Shown: positions 1 through 5,907 of the stretch, piece by piece
How positions within the stretch are numbered: the stretch's first letter is position 1
Layout: each line of letters opens with the position of its first letter
Assembly: GCA_028274825.1 (NCBI GenBank)
Contig: JAQCMZ010000143.1
Coordinates: 1-8,011, forward strand
Direction: 5' to 3'
Origin: Haloferacaceae archaeon
GTDB lineage: Archaea > Halobacteriota > Halobacteria > Halobacteriales > Haloferacaceae
DNA: 8,011 bases
The notes under the pieces: generated by a model
Database searches by the model: none
What the model was told of the DNA's origin: nothing
The model's input: the letters and a program-made list of their open reading frames with translations, nothing else
Made by a program: the position numbers and the translations under genes

Positions 1-206
1 GCTCGTACCCGCTCCATCTCTTCAGCCCAATCAAGGACTTCTTGGAGTGTCGCATCCATATGAAGCCGGAGAAAATGCAGGACAGCGTGCTTCCAGCCGG
101 CAACTCCGTTGCCGGCAGGATGGCTGATCTGCATCAGCGCAGCATCAGTCAGTTTTCGTGCGATCGAGACGGCTTGTTTGACGAAGCGGAAGAGGGTCCT
201 TTGCAC
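1..206 (-). CDS. Transposase, N-terminal part (runs off the window)
   Basis: Reading leftwards from a GTG at 206-204, the frame encodes about 68 residues, beginning VQRTLFRFVKQAVSIARKL and running to the window edge with no stop. It includes AGWKHAVLHFLRLHMDAT and LQEVLDWAEEMERVR. The layout (short basic LFRF start, helix, hydrophobic LHFLRLH stretch, then a helix ending in EEM) resembles the N-terminus of haloarchaeal IS5/ISH1-like DDE transposases; this is pattern recognition, not alignment. An in-frame stop at 227-225 lies just upstream, so GTG 206 is the furthest likely start; the first ATG in frame is at 134 and would remove the LFRF start. The catalytic DDE region lies outside the window. 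The IS end should be near 230-260, but no terminal repeat can be proven without the other end. The IS sits directly beside the truncated surface-protein gene and may have caused its truncation. Confidence 0.6.
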   Translation of the reverse strand, partial: MQRTLFRFVKQAVSIARKLTDAALMQISHPAGNGVAGWKHAVLHFLRLHMDATLQEVLDWAEEMERVR

Positions 207-226
207 AGAAGCACTTCTTCCGCTTC
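183..226 (-). repeat. Inverted repeat framing the transposase start codon
   Basis: GAAGCGGAAGA at 183-193 is perfectly complementary to TCTTCCGCTTC at 216-226 (11-bp stem, 22-base loop). The proposed GTG start (206-204) lies in the loop of the minus-strand transcript. A hairpin formed by read-through RNA could hold the start region and limit transposase translation, as known for some IS elements. The stem is directly seen; the role is inferred. Confidence 0.6.
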
Positions 227-263
227 ATCTCAATCGTTCTGACGACTTACCCCGACGCCGTCC

Positions 264-803
264 GTGGATTCAATAGAGCCGTCTCTCTCTGATTGGAGGT
301 TTCCGCCATGCCGCATTCACTGTGGCCGACTGTTGAATCTCTATCACATCGATATGTACACATACGAGAGCAGCAGTGGCGAGGTCGGGGTTGCAGAAGT
401 GGGTGTGACATGGGATAACCTTGGATCAGTTTCTGACGGTATTGTCACTCTCACAGAACCGTATGGAAGTGGCAGCGGTGTCGAAACTACGATTCCTCTC
501 ATCGTGACCGCACCTGAGGAAAGTGCAGTATCGCAGGCAAATCCCATACCAACTGCTGAAACAGACGTTGACCGGAGTGTTGCATAGAGTGCAGGAACTG
601 ATTTGTCTGGATTCGAAGTGGCGATGACAATAGACTCCGACGATAATGACCAATCGGCGAATGACACCACAGAAGCAGACTCATCTAAGAATTCTGCACC
701 GGGATTCACAGCCCTGACTGGGCTCGCAGTTGTCGTCGCGGCTAGTTTGGTCGCATTCCGGAAGCGAGCGGACCGAACAGCGGGCCAGCGCTCGATGGGT
801 TGA
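264..803 (+). pseudogene. Remnant of a PGF-CTERM surface protein, interrupted by TAG
   Basis: One frame runs from about 264 to the TGA at 801-803, broken only by a TAG at 585-587. The 3' part ends in an acidic Thr/Ser/Asp linker (TIDSDDNDQSANDTTEADSS), then SAPGF at about 693-707, a hydrophobic segment (LTGLAVVVAASLVAF) and a basic RKR cluster. That is the PGF-CTERM tripartite signal, which archaeosortase A processes to attach exported proteins to a membrane lipid. The part before the TAG (from about 354) is acidic and beta-rich, with DGIVTLTEPYGSGSG, as expected of a surface-protein domain, but I do not recognise the domain. The first about 28 codons after the GTG at 264 are Cys/Arg/His-rich and unlike the rest, so the true coding remnant probably starts near 340. 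There is no signal peptide, so the N-terminus is lost. About 12 extra residues after RKRA are unusual, since this motif normally ends the protein. A broken gene beside an IS is the simplest reading. Confidence 0.55.
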
Positions 804-840
804 TATCCCGATTTTAACGCTCACACGCTTCATCGGGATA
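804..840 (+). terminator. Hairpin directly after the surface-protein stop codon
   Basis: TATCCCGAT (804-812) and ATCGGGATA (832-840) form a perfect 9-bp inverted repeat with a 19-base loop, starting at the base after the TGA. A likely 3' end structure for the surface-protein transcript. A second, smaller hairpin, CGGATC/GATCCG with a 5-base loop, follows at 846-862. There is no long T-run after either. Confidence 0.45.
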
Positions 841-972
841 CAGGCCGGATCCCCCAGATCCGATGCCCGGAGAGTGGCGATAGTTCTCTACTGACCTACG
901 CGGTGCTACAGCAGGTCTGATTTTGCAGTTTCACGAGAGTAAAATGGTACATATACCGACAGAATTCACTTG

Positions 973-977
973 AAAAA
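973..977 (-). terminator. Oligo-T terminator after rpl10e
   Basis: On the minus strand a run of five T (ACCTTTTTCA) lies about 27 bases past the rpl10e stop, followed by a further TTTT at about 941-945. U-runs of this kind end transcription in archaea without needing a hairpin. Confidence 0.5.
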
Positions 978-1003
978 GGTCCGGTCAGGATGTGACTGCC
1001 GAG

Positions 1004-1534
1004 TCAGGCGACGAGTAACTCTTCGCCACGTTCAACATCTATCCGACATGGCGGTGAGAGTTTGTTGTACGCACGTCTGTAGGCTTCTTTGACCGCGTCG
1101 GCCTCGTCGACCTCGCAGTAAGCAGTGAATAAGGCTTCACCAGCGCCGATCCTGGCGGCAGTACCGACAGGCTTGCCGAACGCCTGCCGCATTCCGTCGG
1201 ACACACGGTCTGCTCCTGCGCCCGTTGCCTGTTTGTTCTCCCGAATGACGTGATGAGGGAATTTCCGCAGTTCCATTTTGTAGTTTCCCTCGCCGAGTTC
1301 TCGAATCAGGTGCCGGTTAGCCGACAACCGAGACGACTCGAGAGACCCGTGCCGGAGTTGCACTTCTTCTTCGGTTCGGAGCGTGATTTTGACGGGGTAC
1401 TCATCGGTGTCCTTCTTGAGATCGCCCATCTTGTGCTGTGCAATCTTCGATCCCGGGATTCCAGTAATATAATCGCGTCTCGTGTACGCGGGCTTACTGA
1501 TTTCCCGATACATTGAGGCGGGTTTCTCAGACAT
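1004..1534 (-). CDS. rpl10e: 50S ribosomal protein L10e (uL16 family)
   Basis: The 176-residue product is archaeal L10e, the counterpart of bacterial L16 (uL16). It sits in the large subunit near the tRNA-binding and peptidyl-transferase region and is needed for translation. Recognition rests on the start MSEKPASMYREISKPAYTRR, the core stretch YITGIPGSKIAQHKMG, the segments LRHGSLESSRLSANRHLI, RKFPHHVIRENKQATGAGAD and RVSDGMRQAFGKPVGTAARI, and the C-terminal FTAYC...AYRRAYNKLSPPCRI, all hallmarks of the family. Length is normal for haloarchaea and there is no break. The middle section (residues about 37-55, MGDLKKDTDEYPVKI) is the least conserved part of the family. The gene is monocistronic with its own TATA box; cspA lies upstream on the same strand but is separated by 327 bases and a terminator. 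ATG at 1534-1532 is followed at once by the family's canonical N-terminus, which fixes the start. Confidence 0.97.
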   Translation of the reverse strand: MSEKPASMYREISKPAYTRRDYITGIPGSKIAQHKMGDLKKDTDEYPVKITLRTEEEVQLRHGSLESSRLSANRHLIRELGEGNYKMELRKFPHHVIRENKQATGAGADRVSDGMRQAFGKPVGTAARIGAGEALFTAYCEVDEADAVKEAYRRAYNKLSPPCRIDVERGEELLVA

Positions 1535-1561
1535 AACTATTTGTCAGATGAAGACTTGTGT

Positions 1562-1571
1562 GGTGAATAAA
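1562..1571 (-). promoter_or_regulatory. TATA box of rpl10e
   Basis: The minus strand reads GGGTTTATTCACC here, a haloarchaeal-type TATA element. Its first T is 37 bases before the ATG, so transcription should start within about 10 bases of the start codon, giving a very short leader. The core TTTATTCA is shared with the cspA promoter and with a third copy at 2225-2234. Confidence 0.6.
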
Positions 1572-1579
1572 CCCTTCGA

Positions 1580-1810
1580 AAGGGTGCCGAACGGTGTCTC
1601 GACGGGTATCTGCGGGTTGTGCTGGTCACTCGTGTGTGGTTGAGATCACGCCTCTGCGGAGTTGAAATCAGCCCACAGTCCCACCTCACGGCTACGACCG
1701 GGACTTCACCGCGTGTCTGTGTCATGGGTAGGCCACACGGGTACCACAGGCAGTACTCGAGGATATTGAGTTACCAGTTTAGATGCGTGTAGACGGAGGC
1801 TATCGCTGTG
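1580..1810. other. Intergenic stretch between cspA and rpl10e, no gene seen
   Basis: The 327 bases between the two genes contain only the rpl10e promoter and the cspA terminator that I can support. A 62-codon open frame on the minus strand (1537-1725) is Arg/Thr-rich, has no recognisable domain and would overlap the rpl10e promoter. Its piece RWDCGLISTP could be a faint transposon relic, but I cannot support that. No tRNA-like fold is evident. Confidence 0.5.
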
Positions 1811-1847
1811 GGATGTAAATAAGTAAGAACGACGTAGGACGTCGTTC
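1811..1847 (-). terminator. Hairpin terminator of cspA
   Basis: GAACGACGT (1827-1835) and ACGTCGTTC (1839-1847) form a perfect 9-bp stem with a 3-base loop. It lies 15 bases past the cspA stop. On the minus strand it is followed by a T-rich tract (TTACTTATTTAC), the form of an intrinsic terminator. Confidence 0.75.
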
Positions 1848-1861
1848 GAGAACGGCCCGGG

Positions 1862-2056
1862 TTACAGCCGGGTAAGGTTAGTTGCGCGCGGGCCTTTATC
1901 GGCCTGCTCGATGTCAAACTCTACGTCCTGGCCTTCTTCGAGGTCCGGACCGCCGACGTCCTCCATGTGGAAGAAAACGTCTTCGTCTGCGTCCTCAGTC
2001 GAAATAAAGCCGTAACCGCCAGTGTCGTTGAAGAAGTCAACGGATCCCTCTGCCAT
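1862..2056 (-). CDS. cspA: Cold-shock domain protein (CspA type)
   Basis: The 64-residue protein is a single cold-shock domain, a five-stranded OB-fold that binds single-stranded RNA and DNA and acts as an RNA chaperone in the cytoplasm. It starts MAEGSVDFFNDTGGYGFIST. The RNP1-like motif is GYGFIST (residues 14-20) and the RNP2-like motif is VFFHM (residues about 27-31). The middle GGPDLEEGQDVEFDIEQADKG and the closing PRATNLTRL match the usual end, where bacterial CspA has GPQAANV. Lys is replaced by Asp/Glu at several places, the normal haloarchaeal salt adaptation. Length is typical and there is no break. It is monocistronic, with a TATA box about 33 bases before the ATG (leaderless mRNA expected) and a strong hairpin terminator after the stop. 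Confidence 0.96.
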   Translation of the reverse strand: MAEGSVDFFNDTGGYGFISTEDADEDVFFHMEDVGGPDLEEGQDVEFDIEQADKGPRATNLTRL

Positions 2057-2079
2057 TGCAGTAGGACCAATGTAGGGGG

Positions 2080-2089
2080 TATGAATAAA
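2080..2089 (-). promoter_or_regulatory. TATA box of cspA
   Basis: The minus strand reads GGTTTATTCATAC. Its first T lies 33 bases before the ATG at 2056, so the predicted transcription start falls at or within about 3 bases of the start codon (leaderless). Confidence 0.6.
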
Positions 2090-2224
2090 CCTTGCGCAGT
2101 GGCTCTCATGATGAATCTCCCCTGCACGACCCCTGCCTCCCCAGGTTGAGACCCCCCATCATACAGACAATTACACGGGGAAGTATCTCTGCAGGACGGA
2201 GTACTGCGATGGGGGCCCCAGAGA

Positions 2225-2234
2225 GGTGAATAAA
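2225..2234 (-). promoter_or_regulatory. TATA-like element without an assigned gene
   Basis: The minus strand reads GATTTATTCACC, with the same TTTATTCACC as the rpl10e promoter. It points into the 2057-2200 interval, where no start codon sits at the expected distance and the only frame (from ATG at about 2161) is 18 codons. A short non-coding transcript running toward cspA is possible; a decayed promoter or chance is equally so. Next to it lie the palindromes GCGATATCGC (2238-2247), directly after the stop of the upstream gene, and TGGGGGCCCCA (2210-2220). Confidence 0.35.
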
Positions 2235-2247
2235 TCCGCGATATCGC

Positions 2248-3228
2248 TCAGTCGGAGTGTTCTGTCATAGTGTCGGGTTCAGTCTCGACGACCGAACCAA
2301 CGGTTTCACCGCCACTACTGGTTCCGACAGTCGCGAGGTCAGCCTGCCGGCCGATTGTTACACCGAGGACCGCCAGCACGACGACATCATAGTATACACC
2401 ACCAGTGACGGCACTGAACGCAGTGACAGTACTGTACAGATACAGTCCGACCACGGAGGCCGCAATCACTAGCGAAGCATCTGGACTCCGGGATCTGAGT
2501 GCGGTTTCAGCCTCCGAGAGGATCGGCCCGCCAGTGAATAATACGACAATTCCCGACAGCAGTGCAAGATTCAGATAGAAGTGAGAGGCAAACGCAGAGG
2601 CAAGTGCCGATTCGAGCAACTCAATCACCACGGGATCAAAAAACGCGTTGAACCGGACGGGCCAGACGACTCCCGCGTACGGTGCAAACACCATCAGTCC
2701 CGTCATCATACCCATCGCGTATCGGGCGCCAGCCCACTGTTGGCTGCGGCGATTGTCGAAAGCCTCGTCGGTCGTCTCTACGGGATACCCCAGCGAGTCA
2801 AGTCTGCTCCGCAACCGGTCAGGTGACATCTCTTCGGGATTGTGGTCGACTCGGACAGATCCGTACCGGTGACTCGCGCTCGTGTTGCTGATCCCGTCTT
2901 CTGCTACGAGAACGGTCTCGATCAGCGCTGCACAGGTTTCACAGTCGAGTCCAGTGACCTCGAACACGATTCGCTCGTGTCCCTCGGGAACAACCCTGGA
3001 ATCGGGCTGTTCCATCGCAGCGCGATGCTGTACTGTCGCGGCGTCGACACCATCGATTGTCCGAACTGCTGATGGGATATCCCGACAGACTCCCTCCTCG
3101 AAAGTCTCCACCGTCGCGTCCTGCTTTGCCGATTTCTCTGTGTTGACCTGCATTGTGTCTCGTTGCCGTCTCGTCACGGTCTTACCGGCTACGAGCACGG
3201 CTACCATTATCAAACTAGCGAGCCACAC
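2248..3228 (-). CDS. Front half of a P1B-type (copper) ATPase: HMA domain plus four membrane segments
   Basis: From GTG 3228 the product has 326 residues. Residues 4-15 are a short hydrophobic stretch. Residues 41-62 (ETFEEGVCRDIPSAVRTIDG) resemble the cysteine-containing region before the HMA domain in haloarchaeal copper ATPases, where FCCxGC is usual; only one Cys is left. An HMA domain follows at about 86-150, with metal ligands in GLDCETC (C96, C99) and the usual end SLGYPV. Membrane segments lie at about 168-190, 205-231, 250-273 and 277-293. The phrases LFTGGPILSEAETALRSRSP and GGVYYDVVVLAVLGVTIGR match the segments that lead into the actuator domain in this family. There the protein ends with a hydrophilic tail: no TGE actuator motif, CPC membrane site, DKTGT phosphorylation site or ATP-binding domain. 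It therefore cannot pump by itself. It is either a gene remnant or a membrane-bound metal-binding protein. ATG 3153 is an alternative start that would drop the first hydrophobic stretch. Confidence 0.7.
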   Translation of the reverse strand: MWLASLIMVAVLVAGKTVTRRQRDTMQVNTEKSAKQDATVETFEEGVCRDIPSAVRTIDGVDAATVQHRAAMEQPDSRVVPEGHERIVFEVTGLDCETCAALIETVLVAEDGISNTSASHRYGSVRVDHNPEEMSPDRLRSRLDSLGYPVETTDEAFDNRRSQQWAGARYAMGMMTGLMVFAPYAGVVWPVRFNAFFDPVVIELLESALASAFASHFYLNLALLSGIVVLFTGGPILSEAETALRSRSPDASLVIAASVVGLYLYSTVTAFSAVTGGVYYDVVVLAVLGVTIGRQADLATVGTSSGGETVGSVVETEPDTMTEHSD

Positions 3229-3779
3229 CGGCGATCAACTATTCAGGATTGACGAGGGGAGGCTACAGTGTTCACACTTGATCTCGGAGGTACCACGTAT
3301 CTCACGGGTGATTCAGGATGGCTGTCTCGGGAGCAAGCCCGCGAGAGCCTGTTTCGACCGGGTGTGATACATTCTGGACGAGTTTTGCTGTAGCGATTGC
3401 TGGCATCGATTTCACAGCAGAAAGACGAACATCTCCGTCGTTAGTAGGTAACAGACGCTTCAAAAGAGAATTTCCGGGTAGATTGTTGGCGTCTGTGAGG
3501 AATTACTCTAGGCTATATTCGTCTTTAGCGAAGCTGGAACAAACAGTTGAACGCCGTTCTGGCGGAGCAGCGAATCCAGATGAGAACCAGTTGAACACTT
3601 CGATCAGTCCCGACACCTGCGACGTCGGAGACTCCGACACCTGCGGCGTTGTCTCACGATTCTCGTCGGGGCTACAGATAGATGTTATACGTTCTCTTCA
3701 TCTGCAAAATGCACCTGAACGACTACACTTGTAGGGATCCGACGGCAGGCAAGATTGTTTACATCTGAAACTCACCACA
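3229..3779. other. Gene-poor divergent region with ATPase 5' relic and short repeats
   Basis: No convincing gene is seen in these bases between the divergent half-ATPase and propeller genes. On the minus strand, in frame with the ATPase but cut off by TGA 3237-3235, a stretch reads IKCEHCSLPSS (about 3282-3250). CxxCxLP is the signature of the N-terminal metal-binding domain of this ATPase family, and no start codon precedes it before the next in-frame stop (3315-3313). ATTCAGGAT occurs twice (3241-3249, 3311-3319). CCGACACCTGCG occurs twice, 24 bases apart (3610-3621, 3634-3645), around the palindrome GTCGGAGACTCCGAC (3624-3638). A plus-strand open frame at 3318-3734 (138 codons) is Ser/Arg-rich, without a domain or promoter, and is not called. 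Confidence 0.45.
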
Positions 3780-3787
3780 AAATTATA
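3780..3787 (+). promoter_or_regulatory. TATA box of the propeller gene
   Basis: AAATTATA lies 27-34 bases before the ATG at 3814, the spacing expected for a leaderless haloarchaeal mRNA. The preceding CACCACA could be part of the BRE. Confidence 0.6.
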
Positions 3788-3813
3788 CTTTCAGACGGGT
3801 GAATCTATAGCTG

Positions 3814-4809
3814 ATGACACATCAACAACTAACCCGACGTTCAGCAATCGAGGCGGTGGGGACAGCAATCACAGTGGCAACTTCGATCAGAGGGATCGAG
3901 ACTGAAACCTCCAACTGGACGATTAGCGGTGCGCCCACAACACAGACGTTGTTCGATGTGGTAGTCGCTCGAGACGGCGCTTACACGGTTGGTGGTGGTG
4001 GTTGCCTGATTGAGCGCACGGACTCCGGTCAGTGGTCGACGATAATCGAGGAGGGCCCGGCCAGCGACGGAAACAATCTGTACGGAGTCGGCGTGACGGA
4101 CGACGGGAAACGGGTCTGGTTCGTCGGAGCCTCCGGTGCCGTCGGAGCGTACCACATCGACGGATGTGGTTGCGGTTGTCGTGTCGAGGACTTTTCGGGA
4201 CCTAACGATAGCTCGAACAACTTCCGCGATATCGCTGTTACCGGCGACTGCAGTGCGGCCACTTTGTATATTGGCGATGAGTCTGGACAGGTCCACCGTA
4301 GTGCGGATGCCGGCGATAGCTGGGAGATAGTGACGCTGGGGACCGGATCTACTATTCCAGCGTTGAATTTTCATGAGGATGGAGCCGGTCACGCAGTTGA
4401 TACCAACCAAGCAGCATTCTGCACTGCTGACGGACAGACGTGGGAACAGATTGGAATCGAAGACTGTGACGCGACCCTCTACGGGCTCGATAGCAACCGT
4501 AGTGAACACGTGTGGATCTGCGGCGGCGGTGGACAAACAATCAAATACGACGGCAGTTGGTCAGTTCAATCGCTCGGAGATGTCCGGCTCCGCGATATCG
4601 AGGTGGCTCCCGACGGGACAACAGGACTCACGGTTGGCGGCAGCGGACGCATTTTTCGGCTATCGGAACAGTGGACCGAAGAGACGACGCCCTGCGAACA
4701 GAATCTCCACGCAGTCACCCGAGGGACGACTGATACGGCTGCTGTGACAGACTGCGATATCACACCAGATATCGCGGTTGGTGCGTCCGGGGAAATTCTC
4801 GAGCGATAG
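3814..4809 (+). CDS. Tat-exported, Cys-rich seven-repeat beta-propeller protein (BNR/Ycf48-like)
   Basis: The 331-residue protein begins with a Tat-type signal: TRRSAIEAVGTAITVATS, twin Arg at 8-9 and a modest hydrophobic core to about residue 24. The rest is seven repeats of roughly 35-45 residues, beginning near 46 (LFDVVVARDG), 89 (LYGVGVTDDG), 137 (FRDIAVTGDC), 181 (IPALNFHEDG), 222 (LYGLDSNRSE), 259 (LRDIEVAPDG) and 298 (LHAVTRGTTD). Most carry a central VGGxGxI-type strand (YTVGGGGCLIER, WFVGASGAVGAY, LTVGGSGRIFRL, IAVGASGEILER) and a Trp toward the end (QWSTI, SWEIV, TWEQI, SWSVQ, QWTEE). This is the pattern of BNR/sialidase-like or Ycf48/HCF136-like propellers; seven blades would close the ring. 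Ten Cys are present, including GCGCGC (117-122), which is rare in haloarchaeal exported proteins. There is no lipobox or C-terminal anchor, so it should be secreted or loosely cell-bound. Ligand or function cannot be told. It has its own promoter. Confidence 0.8.
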   Translation: MTHQQLTRRSAIEAVGTAITVATSIRGIETETSNWTISGAPTTQTLFDVVVARDGAYTVGGGGCLIERTDSGQWSTIIEEGPASDGNNLYGVGVTDDGKRVWFVGASGAVGAYHIDGCGCGCRVEDFSGPNDSSNNFRDIAVTGDCSAATLYIGDESGQVHRSADAGDSWEIVTLGTGSTIPALNFHEDGAGHAVDTNQAAFCTADGQTWEQIGIEDCDATLYGLDSNRSEHVWICGGGGQTIKYDGSWSVQSLGDVRLRDIEVAPDGTTGLTVGGSGRIFRLSEQWTEETTPCEQNLHAVTRGTTDTAAVTDCDITPDIAVGASGEILER

Positions 4810-4820
4810 AGTCCTGCATA

Positions 4821-4830
4821 TAATCTTTTC
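4821..4830 (+). terminator. T-rich stop signal after the propeller gene
   Basis: TAATCTTTTC begins 12 bases after the TAG at 4807-4809, a weak archaeal U-run type terminator. The perfect palindrome CCTCCGGAGG lies at 4851-4860. The remaining bases to 5043 show no gene. Confidence 0.35.
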
Positions 4831-5043
4831 TCCCGACCGTAGTCGTGGGCCCTCCGGAGGTTTACTGTCCTCTCTCGTCTCTGGCGTGTAATCGACGACC
4901 CTCCAGAGTGTGTCGACACTCCGCCCGTGTTGGCTGGACGAGTCTATTACTCGCTCCTTGGGTCCGGGGGCTTAGCGCCTACAAACTGCTAAGTTGATAC
5001 AGTCCGTTTGGCTGGTGTGTCATCCAGCTACCTCTCCCGAGTA

Positions 5044-5688
5044 ATGAACAGCGGACGAATGGCCGTCTTCTCGGGGTACATTCGGCGACTTCTCACACCG
5101 CCGTTACCTGGTGATGGGCTCCTCATCGTCGGGTTTGTCGAGGGATTTATCGGGTGGTCAGTTTCCTGGCTGCTCGTCTCGTCGCCGTCGTTAGCACCAC
5201 TCGGTCTCCTGGAGAGTATCGTCGGGTTGTGGCTTGTCTTGACAATCGGGATTGTCGCCGTCGGAGTGATCTATACGGCGCCGACGGTCCGGCAAAATCA
5301 CATCTGGTTGGTCTGGGCGGCGCTCAACGCCTCCGCAGTCACGGTCAACATCACCGCGGTTGCGGGCTGGTTTCCGGGGCCGCTCGACACAGTCCCGCTC
5401 GTTGATACGCTTCTGGGACTCGGCTACTGGCGACCCTGGTTTCTGGCACTGGGCATCGGCTACCTCGCGACAGCGTTCTATCGGTGGGAGAATCCACAAC
5501 TTCGACGCGGCGAACGAGTCGTGTATGCCCTCGGAGGAGCCGCTTGTCTGGCTGCTCTCGCGCCTGGCTTGTTCAACGTGGCCACCCTCGGAGCAGGGTT
5601 ATTCCTCGTTGGCGGTCTCGTTCATCTGATTCCAATGGGGTTCGACGTATTTGCTGATATCGTCTTGATCCTCCGCCGAACCAGATGA
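5044..5688 (+). CDS. Multi-pass membrane protein of unknown function
   Basis: I do not recognise the family. From ATG 5044 the product has 214 residues and mostly hydrophobic segments, at about 26-46, 54-79, 85-108, 117-143, 157-173 and 176-197, giving about six passes. The N-terminus is basic (YIRRLL, residues 12-17). Between the last passes are charged loops, FYRWENPQLRRGERV (145-159) and a C-terminal RRTR, which would face the cytoplasm under the positive-inside rule. Other notable parts are YTAPTVRQNHIWLVWAALN and LGYWRPWFLALGIGYLATAF. No transporter, kinase or protease motif is visible. The frame stays open back to TTG 5008, but ATG 5044 (or ATG 5059) is the better start: the added residues contribute nothing recognisable. 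No clear TATA box lies at the expected distance from any of the three. The next gene (usp) has its own promoter, so this one is probably transcribed alone. Confidence 0.75.
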   Translation: MNSGRMAVFSGYIRRLLTPPLPGDGLLIVGFVEGFIGWSVSWLLVSSPSLAPLGLLESIVGLWLVLTIGIVAVGVIYTAPTVRQNHIWLVWAALNASAVTVNITAVAGWFPGPLDTVPLVDTLLGLGYWRPWFLALGIGYLATAFYRWENPQLRRGERVVYALGGAACLAALAPGLFNVATLGAGLFLVGGLVHLIPMGFDVFADIVLILRRTR

Positions 5689-5690
5689 CG

Positions 5691-5706
5691 TGTAGTTCAC
5701 ACTACA
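5691..5706 (+). terminator. Small hairpin after the membrane-protein stop
   Basis: TGTAGT-TCAC-ACTACA, a 6-bp stem with a 4-base loop, starts 2 bases after the TGA. No T-run follows, so it may be a transcript-end structure rather than a full terminator. Downstream is a tandem 9-base near-repeat, GCAGAATTT GCAGAATTC (5713-5730). Confidence 0.35.
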
Positions 5707-5874
5707 GCAATCGCAGAATTTGCAGAATTCAAACAGTATGATATGGCTCGGTATTCACCGCCGCTGTGCCCACACGACTGACTGCCACGAAACTAACAAG
5801 TGATCACGCCGAGGTGTGGAGAACGCTCGCTGGTCTCTTGAAACAGTCATCGGTCAAACACCCGCCGAGAGCCG

Positions 5875-5884
5875 ATAATTCATA
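5875..5884 (+). promoter_or_regulatory. TATA box of the universal stress protein gene
   Basis: ATAATTCATA is centred about 28 bases before the ATG at 5908, implying a leaderless mRNA. An out-of-frame ATG at 5904 overlaps the true start region (ATGTATG). Confidence 0.55.
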
Positions 5885-5907
5885 ACCCTGTCGCCCCCAG
5901 TTCATGT

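Noticed and set aside
585..587. Pyrrolysine readthrough of the TAG
   Set aside because: The pyl system is not expected in ordinary haloarchaea, and the gene has also lost its 5' end beside an IS, so nonsense decay is simpler.
344..709. 121-codon minus-strand open frame across the surface-protein remnant
   Set aside because: It is the complement of the frame carrying the PGF-CTERM tail, which is the recognisable one; the minus product has no motif.
1537..1725. 62-codon minus-strand open frame upstream of rpl10e with a transposon-like phrase RWDCGLISTP
   Set aside because: Overlaps the rpl10e promoter, basic composition, and I could not place the phrase in any family with confidence.
3241..3319. 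ATTCAGGAT direct repeats as a target-site duplication
   Set aside because: The 61 bases between have no inverted ends, and removing them does not restore any reading frame.
3318..3734. 138-codon plus-strand open frame in the divergent region
   Set aside because: Ser/Arg-rich, not acidic, no domain, no TATA box at the right distance; composition unlike the real genes around it.
3841..4536. 231-codon minus-strand open frame opposite the propeller gene
   Set aside because: The plus strand has a promoter, Tat signal and repeated blades; the minus product is Arg/Thr/Val-rich with no domain, a shadow of the plus gene.
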